DNA from: Phorcus lineatus | Taxonomy: Eukaryota > Mollusca > Gastropoda > Trochida > Trochidae | Length of the DNA: 64,000 nt | Assembly (NCBI GenBank): GCA_921293015.1 | Contig: OV121088.1 | Coordinates: 31,843,645-31,907,644 of the forward strand | Direction of reading: 5' to 3' | Shown here: in pieces, positions 1 to 12,300 of the stretch | Layout of the letters: every line of letters begins with the position of its first letter | Numbering within the stretch: the stretch's first letter is position 1 | Position numbers and translations under genes: made by a program | Notes under the pieces: generated by a model | Told to the model about the DNA's origin: nothing | The model's input: the letters and a program-made list of their open reading frames with translations, nothing else | Databases searched by the model: none

Positions 1-114
1 AATAGCGATTAAAATATCACTTGGCACCCCATATTAAGTCTGTGAATGAACTAAGATTCCAATTTCACTTATTTTCAATATCATTCTAAAATATAAAACG
101 AAAACAGTGGAGAA

Positions 115-318
115 TCATCTATAAGAGCTCTCCGCACCCCCAGCCTCGGTCTCAGTTTTAATGTTTATATTATCAACAGCCTCTGTATCACTTTGTGGAA
201 CAATTTTGTCTGAGGGTGCAGATCCCCTGTCTTTTGAATCTTTAGCAACCTCTGATGTCAAGTCCTCTGCACAGTTATCTCCCTTGTCAGCTGTCTTTTC
301 TGATGACTCCTTGTCCTC
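115..318 (-). CDS. PUS1: PUS1 terminal coding exon 17 (acidic tail)
   Basis: Residues 405-471 and TGA. A Ser/Asp/Glu/Lys-rich tail beginning [15 protein letters not shown], without recognisable fold. Acceptor ttacacag, phase 0. The tail is not expected to be conserved; the in-phase acceptor and open frame to a stop support it. Confidence 0.8.
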   Translation of the reverse strand, partial: EDKESSEKTADKGDNCAEDLTSEVAKDSKDRGSAPSDKIVPQSDTEAVDNINIKTETEAGGAESSYR

Positions 319-3300
319 CTGTGTAAAAGTGTAAAAGCAGGTCTTTCAGTGCCACATTGAAACAGTAGGTATGGAAATATAACATTTATTATCAACAATA
401 AAGCCATGGGCTCTGTAGCACATTAGGTAACTTAATATTGTTTAATGATGAAAAACTAAAATTTATTATTTTCGGGAAAAAACACAGTCCTTATGCACGA
501 CACCCTCCAACAAAGATTTTTTTTAAAAATTTGAGATTCCTAACTTAAATGATTTCTTTGGAATAAACGAAAGAATATTTGAGAGTGGACACTACCAGAC
601 TCATTTTTTAAGAGTGACGAAAGCAGGTGTATCAGTTCTGTAGGAGACATTATAAAGGGTCATTCTCAAAATTTGACCAAATTTTAGTCAGTAGCATATT
701 GCTCAGAAAATATGATTACAACATACTTTCAAAAGTCATTTAATCTAAGGAAAGGATGCTTTGTTCCTGATTCAGATGTAAAACGTTGTATAAGATAGTA
801 TTTTGGGGGATAATAAAAGGGTTTTTAATGTCGTTTTTTGAGCAAAACATCCGTCAGAGGACAACGACGCGAATTTGCAGAACCATAAAATGTCAATTCC
901 TATATAGTTTTCAAATTTTTTTTAGCACCTCAAATAAAATACTAATAGAATAAACACTTCCCTGCAAGAAATAAATTCTGTGAAATCTTTTTTAATGATT
1001 ACGACCAAAAATGTCACAGTCAGTGGTGTAACAAATCATAAAACTCTGACATTAAATGAATAAAACATAAAATACTGAGTGCTCCCTTTGTTGATTACAT
1101 ACTGTTCATGGCTGAAGTTTTATGGAGGTCACATTTGAATTGCTGTTGAAGTTTTATGCATGTTTGTAAGTCAACTATGGTCCATAACTTTTTCTTGCGT
1201 CAGTGGTGTAACAGTAATTATTCATTAATCTCAACTAATTCAGAACATTTAATATCGTAAGTCAGTGAAAACTAATGATACAGCTTCATTGATGTTATGT
1301 GATCATTAGGTAAGGTGCATTTATTGCTTTAAAGGTCTTGAAAGAGTGAATGGGTCAGTGGTGTAACAGTCAGTGGTGTAATATTGGGAAATGTTACACC
1401 ATTGACAGGTATTGTTTCACCACTGACATAGATTTCCTTTAACACAATTTTTCACAAAAATGAACTTGCTTGCATTATTTATCCAAAGTATTTTCTTTTT
1501 TTATGTTTATTAAAATCTTTTAATAAAGAGTTATACCAAAAAGTAAAAGTGCTACATTTTGTTTCTCAAGGTTTGCTAGACCTGTTACACCATTGACAAA
1601 TTTGTAACACCAATGACAATTTTGCTGCTTTTATGCTAAAACTTATAAATGATAATAAATTCTATATTTTGCTGCTGAATGAACATATTGTAATATGAAT
1701 ATAAATGACATTCACCTTTTCGGTATCAATTGATTTGAATGATTCGAATGACCACCATATGACAAATGAAATAATGAACAACATGTCATCTAATTTGTAA
1801 CAGTAGGAATTAAAAAGAATTCCAATATCAAATAGATATATGTGGCCATGATGATGTTCTTCATTGCTTAAAATATGTTACACCATTGACATTCATAAGG
1901 TACATTCATTAAATAAGGTAAACAATAACATGTACTTGTTTAAAAATTTATAACATTGAATATGTATAATAATTGGATATCGATGTATAACATTACAAAA
2001 GCTGTTTAAATGTATGAGTAGATCTCAATCTGGGGATATGGGTCTACTTTGTTATGCCACTGACATTGTTATTTTGGTTTAATAGGAACATTGTTAATCC
2101 TGAGTATGAACACCATGACAGATACTGATTGCCAAAGAAAGTATTTAGATCAAAGCTTGCATTTTGCATAAAAAGAAAAAGGGAGAGGTACAAACACAAA
2201 ATGACATGATTGTTTGTAACTGACGGGGGAGTAAAAGACTGAAGGGGGGTGATTTGAAAAAGTTGGCCTGAGTAAGAAAACACAACAAGTTGTGGAAAGG
2301 GGAAATCAAATAACGCGTCAAAACAAAAATATGAACACATCACCACTGAGATGAAGATGAAATACTTTGGGTACAGATAATTAGCAAAACTTGTACAGTT
2401 GAAAAAGACAGCCTAATAGAAAAAATAAATGCATGTAGTAGTTTATTTGGTAAGAAAATAGTTGATGTTGATTGGTTAAGCTTTAAATAGATTTTAAGAA
2501 TTAAACGTGAACCAACACAATGGGGGAAAAAGTTATTCCAAAAAGAAATATGGAAGAAAATAGTTCAGACTTTAAAGAAGGGAAGTTCCTTTTTTATTTC
2601 AATTGTATATTCTAAGTTGATTTTTGAAATAAGTTACTTGTTAGTTGAAGTTGATTTGAGGTTTGATTTGATCTTAGGTTGGGTGTTTGTATGTTACATT
2701 CGGCTAGAGAAGTTCTTTTTTTCAGTAGTTTTTAAAGTGCTTGAGAATCTTTTCATTCTGGTCCATGGGTGATTCCATGTTTCATTATTAGTGGATTCAT
2801 CCAGTCATCCAACGTGTATGTCATTAGTATTACAATGTTCTTGGAGTGTGTACATTTACAAAACATGTTGCCGCCATATCATTGTTTTAATGAATAGAAT
2901 TAAATATCTTCACAAATTTCAATTTACTCTTTAAAGTCCCTTCAGATAATGACATATGGTATATTAGGATATGAAGACACATTTCAATGGTTTACCAAAA
3001 TGTTCATTCTATTATACTATTTGGGTGTAAACTTTCAACATCCAATTGTTCATAACTTTCTGTAAAAAAAGTTTGGTGACATATAAAGGCAATAGGGTTT
3101 AATAAATCTTTGAGTAAGATCCAGCAACATTAGTTGTATAAAAAAATATGTCATCGGTGTTACATTATTATGACAACTTGTTCGTTTCTATGTTATGATG
3201 ATTTTTTCTGAAAAGTTTTTTAATTTACGTTTTAATACAGTACTATGGAATCCTTTAATTTTTCAACTGGCAAATAAAATGCACTTGGTTTGGCTGTAAA

Positions 3301-6300
3301 TAAGAGTTAGGCTTTAAAAAATCAGTGGTGTAACAAATATGTCATTCGTGTGACAATATTACAATATGTTCAATAAATTCATGCTAGGCTTATTTTCATG
3401 AAAACTTAAAAAATCTAAGTGTTAAGAATGTTCTATCGAACCCTTTGTCAGTTAGCACTAAAGTGCATATAATTTTGCTTGGTCATAGAGATAGGTCAAA
3501 CAAGTAATTGGTGTAACAAAATATGTCAGTGGTGTTGCAACAATACTACAAAATGTCAATTTTATACATTTTAATATCTTTTTCATACCTTAAAAAATCT
3601 TACTGTTCAGAATTTACTATTGAGGTTTTCAAATTTAGTAATTAGGAACAAGAGGTACTTAATTTAAACTTTTATTAAGAAATGTCAGTGGTGTAACAAA
3701 ACGTGTCATTGGTGTAACAGTATTCATAGACATTTTAGATTAAATTGTTTCATTTTGATAGTATTTGTTTTTTAATGCCAAATGATAGAAACTGGTTCCT
3801 TGACGATAGTAAGTAGGTCCATTAAATCATTATATGATTTTTGGTGTAGCTTATTTCTTTAGTAATTGTGCAGGAAGTTCAGTGGTGTAACAGATGTTCT
3901 CAGTGGTGTAACAGAATTATCAGTGGTGTAACATGCATGTTTTTGAACATTTTGATATTTCCTTAACTTAATTTGATAGTTTGACCATCCTAAGTTATGC
4001 TAACAGAAGAAACCTTTTGTATTGATGTGAAAAATGTGTTCAGTCTTAACGTTTATATATTAGATGGGAACAATTAGATGTTAACATTTAAAATTTTTCT
4101 TATGTCAAGATCGGTTTTGCCAAAATTATCATTAAGGTTTTAAAATAAACAAATTAGTCAACTCACCCTTGATAAAATATGTTTTTTTCTGATAATGACA
4201 ACAGTTAAAATATTCCTTATTTGACATCAAAATGTGAAAATATTCACGTTTAAGCTTGTTACACCACTGACATTTTTCTAAAATTGATAAATTATAAACT
4301 TTATTTCTAAGGTATTTTATCACCTTCGTGTGTGCAAATAATCATAAATAGATTTCCCAACTGATTGAACATTGCAAACAATAAAGAAATCATACATTTA
4401 GATACTTAATATTTCTGTATTTTCCATGGTCTAAATGTGGCCATTTTTTTAGAATGACCCATAAAGGGTAATGTGCAATTAATAGAAATTATTGCAAAAA
4501 GGTAATTCTTACTTCATAATGAGATAAAAGATGAGGTTATCACTCAGTATAGATATACAACTTGGGTCATATATTCTTTCCACTCCATTCTGTGAGTACA
4601 AAGACACAGCTGGTATTATAGGAAATAGGTACTGTAACATCTTGGGTTGATGGCAAAACTACCCTTCCATTAACTTTACCCAACTTATGTTGACACTGAT
4701 CCTTCAAACAATCCTCATGCTGTCGTCCCTACAAACCATTACTTTTACATGTTGACCAGCACCACCTCTCACACATGGTATTATAGAAAATGCGGTAAAT
4801 GTTAGACAACGTGACTCCGCCCACCTGACTGCTCCTCCTCTCCGTCTTGATCCTTCTCATCATGCTCCACATATCCGGGTCCCCCTCCTCCTTCATGTCA
4901 AACTTGTGCAGGTGCAGCGTCCCCAGCCACTTCAACATACTCACCGGTCAAGGAAATGATTGAGCTTTTTTTGACACCAACTTATGTATTAATAACCTAC
5001 CATGTACACTATTGTAATGATAGTCTTGGCTTACTCTCTAGTCTAGGAAAATCATACAGCCTTTTGTGACACCAACTTATGAAATGATGGCCTACACAGC
5101 ATACTCTCTAGTCTAGGGACATCATACAGCCTTTTGTGACAATGCAATTCATATCCCATTCTCTTGCTATAGGTAGGTCAAGTCATAAAGTCCTTCACTT
5201 TCCCCTGTTCTAATCAATTTCTTTCAACAAGCTTCTGGTCTTCACCATCTTATGCCAACACGAGTCATGATAGGTGAGGTGAGGTGAGTTGGTGTTTAAA
5301 GCCGCTTTCAAGATTACTTCACTTATATCGCGGCTGCTAGTATTATTGCAGGGAGAAAGCCTGCAACACCATGGGTTAAACTGCTCTCAAATTCAGTGTA
5401 GCAGTGCACCCAAACCTGACTGCGTGTAGAACAGTTCTCCAATGCAAAGTTGCCAAGACGCTGGCGGGATGAGTCATAATAATCAAAGGAAGATATTAAC
5501 ATTAAAGTTCAAACTCGCCTGATGAGTTTTCCATGAGTGACAACTAAACAGTATCAAATAATTAAATCCTGGGTTACCACTGACACTCAAACACACAGGT
5601 TGTGTTCTGGTAGAAGGATACGTTTTCTCTTCTTTCTCGGACTGGATGATGTGTGTGTAGATGTGCTCCTCCTTGAACTTGTCCAGCACATCCTGCAGAG
5701 GCGGAAACATGTAATGAATACATTCAACTTACATGAGTCAAAGAAATGGTCTCAAGCACTCAAGCATCCTGCTACATCAGCGTTTTTTGTCTCTGCCTAG
5801 CTCCATCATATACCCTGATATCCTTCAGCCTAAAACGTTTGTATCGCTAACGGCTGATTACTCATGGCTATTCATAGCCTACATTGACATTTGTTTGAAT
5901 TCTCATCCGGGTGGTGCTGCTATTGCTGAATGCGAGTAATTTCACTGGCTTACTATATTTAGCGATATGAGGGTTTTAGGCCGAAGGATATCAGGGTATA
6001 TGATGGAGTTAATCGGAGACAAATGCGCTGATGTAGCAGGATGGCACTTAAGGAGTCAGGCCCGACTCAGACCCGATTACCCAAAATTCTTATCAGTACA
6101 AAATGAGTTGGGCGAGGCTGCAGTCAGACAGTCCAGAGAGCAAAGCCCAGCCTGAAAGAGTTGATAAATTCAATATTTTGAAATTTTTATTCCTCAGAGC
6201 ACAGTCGATTTAAATCAGACTGGATCTAATGCACACATATATGTTCACTGCTCATTTCGACATACATGGTCACATACAGTAATTTATTGGCATAATGTCT

Positions 6301-9300
6301 TAATATGATCATGTTGATCCTATTGATTAATTCATACATCAAAGACAAACAGTCTAACATTCCTTAAATAAGTAACAGTGATCTCTCCTTTTCAACTTCT
6401 CAAATCCAAGAAAAGTTACTCGAGTTCAACTGTACCCTACCCACAATCAAGTATTAAAAGTCACGTGAAAGCTATTTTTAAGATTAACCGAACAGCCATG
6501 ATAATATTTTGTACATGAAATAATATCTGATAATTTGTTTAAATTAACTGTATAACTGGCAGAATTTTTTCTCTTAAATTGGCTTACAATTAGTAACCTT
6601 TTTTTAAATTTCTGTGAGATCCCTCTTTCTCATGAGATAAGTGCTACAATGCCTTGACAATGACACAGAGTATGTTTGATAATCTTTTGTTGCTAAAATG
6701 AGAGCCAAAATACTACATGTCGAAAGTTAAGTTCAACTCTCCTCTAAGCCTGTGTCATTATCGCTAAAATGTCCAAAGTAAATATTTAAGTGTTTTCATA
6801 GATTTATGAAAAACGGCAGTATCAATGTCAGGAATTATCCTTCCAATTAACAAATATACTAGTTAAATGACCTTCTAAACACTACCACTATCAATCTTTG
6901 CCTTTGTGTCTTTTGTAAAGAAGTTTAAAAAATAACGTTTGAGTCACTGGCGCACTCCATTGCCATGTTTCGGATCACAAATCACGACTTTAACCTGTAT
7001 ACTGTAACGATATTGAACTTATAAGCTCCTAGATGCTGATTTGCAGAACAAACCACTACTTAACGATAAAATAATGCTATTTATGAAGTTTGACAGATTT
7101 GACTCCAACAACATACTCTGTGGCCCCTAATTAGTCTAACTTACAGACTAGAGAAGTGTCCTTACCTGACAGTCTGGCCACTCTATAGCTTCATGCATTC
7201 CGTCCTTGCCAAACTTCCTGTTGTACCCATCATAGTGAAGCTGGCAAAATGGAGACACGGAGATAGTTAATTTGGGATGTATGTTGTATTAGTTTTATGA
7301 AATGAGTGTGAATTCCTGTTGTACCCGACATAGTGAAGCTGAAAAAATGGAGACACAGAGATAGTTACCCGGGGAAGTTTGAGGTGAGGTGAGGTGGTGT
7401 TTAATGCAGCTTTCAAGATTATTTCACTTATATCGTGGCTGCTACTATTATGCGGGGAGAAAGCCCGCAACACCATTGTGGCTATGCATTGCGGTGAAAC
7501 CTACGAGCGAACCATGGGTGTTACTACGCTGAATTTCAGTGTAGCATGGCACCCAAACCTGACTGCGTGTAGAACAGTTCTCTACTGCAGACAAAGTTGC
7601 CAAGCCCCTGGCGGGATTCGAACCACGGACCTCCTGATCCGAAGCCAAACATGCTAACCACTGCGCTATCCCGCCTCCCCGGGGAAGTTTGATATATTTG
7701 TTTTATGAAATGAGTGTGAATTCCTGTTGTACCCGTCATAGTGAATCTGGAACAATGGAGACACAGATATAGTTAATTGGGGAAGTATTTTGTATCAGTT
7801 TTATGAAATGAGTGTTACTTTTTTTCCTTTAAGAACAGGGGTTTTACACTGATGTTAATGAGAAACATAGAATTCACTTGACAGACTTTTGAGCGTACAA
7901 ATTTCTTTGCAATTTCAATATACAAAGCATAAAAGGATCTAGAATAAGGTAAACCAGCGATGGGAAATATTCATTGGTGGGCATTTATAATACATACACA
8001 TGTGCAAATATAATAATTATGATATAAATCAACAGAAGTTATATGAAGTCACAATTATACAAGGGATTGCTTGTAGCCATTTGTACAACATGTCAACTCC
8101 CTAATTGATGATAGATTCTTCCAAGATAAGGAGCGGTGTCATAACTGTCACTTTTACCTGAGAGTATGTTTATCATTATCCCTCTGATATAAACCTATTA
8201 ATGTTTATTTGTTTTTAAATAAAATTTTCGAAAAATTGAGATTACAGTATATGTGAGTGCATCGAATGTACAGTGAGATCAGTGGAAGAAAGTCATAGTT
8301 CAAGATCAGCGATAAGGAGTTGACAGGCCACAACACTTTCACCAAAACTGTTTATATCTGGGCTGTGTCCCTGTCAGGCTGTCCCAGGGCAGCTTGGAAA
8401 GACATCCAGGACCCACATACACAGACAGCTTTGACTAAAGAGAATGTAACTCAATGTTGTGACTAGGGGTTTCGTGATTAGGCCCCTCGGACCATTGTCA
8501 TAAGGTAGCACAAATGAAGATATAGATTAAAGTCAATTAATAAATTCAAACAGACATTCAGAGTGTTTGAAATTTATTTTAAGTGTTTATTTTGACCTGT
8601 TCCAGCATCAAGCCAACTCCTGGAGCTTTTGGGACATCAACCTGAAATGGAAATAGAACAAGATTTGACAAGGCACCAAATAGTTTTATTGCTGTCAGTA
8701 TGCAGTATGGATTTTGCAATTTCATGTGTTTTAGATTATATTGTCATATTGTTATCTATTATGTAATTCTACCTAAAGTTCTTGACATAATAACACCTTT
8801 TTTTAAGTTTGACATATTTGACCCCAAAAACATACTCTGGGCCCCTGTAAAAACAAAACCATGAGATATATTTACTAGAAAGCCAACCCAAACATCATAT
8901 TTGAGAGCGTCTGGTGGCAAATACCAACTCTACATCTTTTGGCAATTTGAAGTATTTCTGGGTTCTGGGCCTAGTTTTTCAAAGCTCTCTTAGCGCTAAG
9001 ATAGTCTTATGCCAATGTTCTTTTATGGTACTTACAACTATCTTAGCGCTAAAAGAGTTTTGAAAATCCAGGTGCTTTATTTGTTATAGATCAACGGTTG
9101 CCGATAATGACTTGGCTTGTACAACTATAGTAGCTTCCTGGAACATCATTCAAAGCTCATTTTTAACTCCCCAGCATCCATCCCTGGACATGACTGTCGG
9201 AGCTGACCCCCTATGGTCACTGAGCAATAGAGTGACATCTCTAGAGGTTTCATAAAGGAACACTACTGATGAGCATTTAGTTACCTTCTCAGCCTGCCAA

Positions 9301-12300
9301 GTCTTGTCGAGGGTCTCCGTGCCACAGTAGCCCTTCATGATAGCCATCATCAGACCTGTCATTGTATGTATACAGCTTAAGAACTTAACAACTCCTATGT
9401 TTTCCTGTTTTCAATTCAGTGGTTATCAAACGATTTGGGAATCATTAAATCATGGACTGTCAGTAGGTTTTTTCATTAAGTCACATAACTTTCTATGGAT
9501 GTCAGGCTACTGTAGTAGTTAATTGTGTAGGAGTTGATGCAAGCCTCGACTTTTCAATGATTTTTTGGGTGAGTCAAAGGTAAAATTTGGCAGGTCAGTG
9601 ATCAAGTTCTTACAGATTTTTCAACCCCTGAGTATCCCTTAGCTGTCCAAATTTTTCAAAAATATTGATACTGCCAATCAGAAAGTATCCTAAATTTAAC
9701 AGTACTGAATACTGAACAGGTCTAGGCAAAGTCAAGGTCTGCTGTGTGTCAGTTATAAAGGGTGAAATCACTTATTAGTTCATATGAAAATTGTCAAAAG
9801 GTCAAAATTGTGTGTAATCTGATTTAGTCAGATCTTACGCAGTAAAACATTTTGTCGTGTTATCTGCTTAAAATGAGATTATCGATAAGGAAGTTGGTAA
9901 TTTGTGTTAAAAGTAAAACCATTTTTTACCAAAATTACCAAATGACAATCAGTTAAAGGTTTTATATTTTTGTCTTTTTTGGGGGGCTAAAATCTACTCA
10001 CCAATCATCTTGCGAATATGATGGAGCATGAAGCTTTGACCTCTGACCCTCATTATTGCAAACTCGATACCGTCTCGTACAAATGGTTCACCACACTGCA
10101 AATATCGAACAAGTTACTGTGTAAGGCCACAATGTCTATAACTAGGATGAAAGGTTAGCATTTAATTTTTAGTAAAACATGAAAAGTTGGTTTATTTTTG
10201 TGTGCTTTTTTTCAGGTATGCATAGAAACCTGCAAGGGCTACCTTTTGAACACCTTTTACCTATTGAATTATCTTCATGAAGTAATTTCAAATGTGCTTA
10301 TATGTACTACTCACCTCAAAACTGATAATATATCTTTTTGCACTTGGGTCATTGGGTTTTCTACAAAAAATGGCAAATATTTAGTTTAACAAGATCATGA
10401 GTCCATTTTTACATGAAAGTTTTGAATTTTAGATACTAATAACTAAATATAACAAATATTTTTTTTAAAATTTGTTAATCACAACAGCAGTAGGTCAGTG
10501 TTTAAAGGCACACAAAAGAGTCATCTGATTACAATTGCAGACTTCACATAAATTTGAAAATCAATACTTCAAAATATTCTCTAATTGTTGCCTGTAAAAA
10601 ACACTTATTTGTGAGTTATCCAATCAAAACAAATGAGTCAAACAAAAAAGAACAGAAAAAAAACAGTGTACAAGCAAGTTGTCTTTTTTAGTCAATCAGA
10701 TCAATCTCATTGAAATCAGTTATAACCTAGGTAAATCACTAAGTTAAGGATCTAGAATGCTGACATATGGCTAAGATCTTTTAAGCTGAGATAGTTCTAA
10801 TAGGCCATTGTTAATGTATGGTAGTTTTTACTATGATAACACTAAGAGAGCCTGCAGAACATAGGTCCAGATTATTTAACAATAATAAGTTATACCACAA
10901 GTACTACCTTCCTGAGGTGAAGTTGTGAAAGTTGTGAGTCCCCTTGTAAAGAGACAGGATTCTATTCACTTCCTTTATCTCTTCATCTGGAGAAATAAAA
11001 GCAAAATTCCATGTCAGGTTCTGACTATCAGGCATTGAAACTATTATGAGAAGGGTTATCACTGGATTCCAGTCCCCGTCCTCTGAGTTATTAAACCATC
11101 ACAATCAGGGAATACCTAAACACTTAACCAAATGAGATTCAATGACTGTGTTTGAAGTTGCTGATTCAAGGATTCAATAAAAATCAAATAAAAATCACCA
11201 ACATGACTCATGAGTCAAAAACATATCCTCTCTAATTTTTCAAAAAGGACAATGAGTACAATGATGATTTGTATCAAACAAACAACTAATTTTTTAAAAT
11301 AAGGTTGATGCATAAGCAAGTTTTATAACATTTATTGAATTTCAATGGCAAATAAGATTGACAGATGAAAGTCCTACCTGTTGTTCTGTATTCCTCTGTT
11401 ATGAACTAGGGAGGAAAAGAGTGTTACATTGTAATCTTAAAATTTGGGAAATCATACATAGAGGATATTATATGAGTGTCCATGACATACTATGCTTATA
11501 ACATTAGGTTTTAATATTAGTATTTCCCGAGCGAGAGCAACAGACATACTGATAATAAGGCAAGTGTTGTAAACATAGTGTGTCATGAGCACGAATATGA
11601 TATTCTGTTTTTTACCGAAGTCAAGAAATCAAAGAAACTAATCAAAATCAACATCCAAGCATAGGCATTCATAATATTTTGAACGCAACGTCATAGGCGG
11701 ACTGTGACATCAAAGCATTGTTTTGACGTGATGTCACAATTTAAAAGTGATATTTTGCCCTAGGGCATTGTATGATAAAATATGACCCCAATATGATCGC
11801 CCTTGTAGGTAACAAAATAAAAATATTCATACTTTGATATACCTCCTAGTTCAATCAGTGAATTATTAGCATCAAATTCTAACAACTTCAATGATTTCAT
11901 AGGACAAAAGTATGATAGAGGAAATGATGTTCTTTACGGATCCAAAAATATTAGTAAGTATCAAAATAGTTTCTAATGAAAGTTAGAGCTTGTATGAGTC
12001 ATAATAAGATACAATTTACTTTAATCATTTGGTTGAATTCACTAAAAGAAAGAACATAAGACAAAAGCTAAGAGCAAATACCTTCTTGAATGGAGCGAAA
12101 GCATACGTTGGCGTCATGTAGGCGTAGGTTCGTCCTCCGCACTGGTTCTTGCTGTTAAATGCTTTGGTCGCTCGCTTCATACCTAGCAAATCAAACCATA
12201 CAACAATTAATCATCAATAGTTCATTGATGCAATGCAATGCATGTTTTTAATGAGGTATGGGTTCTATGGGTTTTTAACTTCTTCATTGTAAGTGCGTGA

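Noticed and set aside
2044..2346. 100-aa minus-strand open frame in the motif-rich element
   Set aside because: Hydrophobic low-complexity translation with no transposase motifs; not enough to call a gene.
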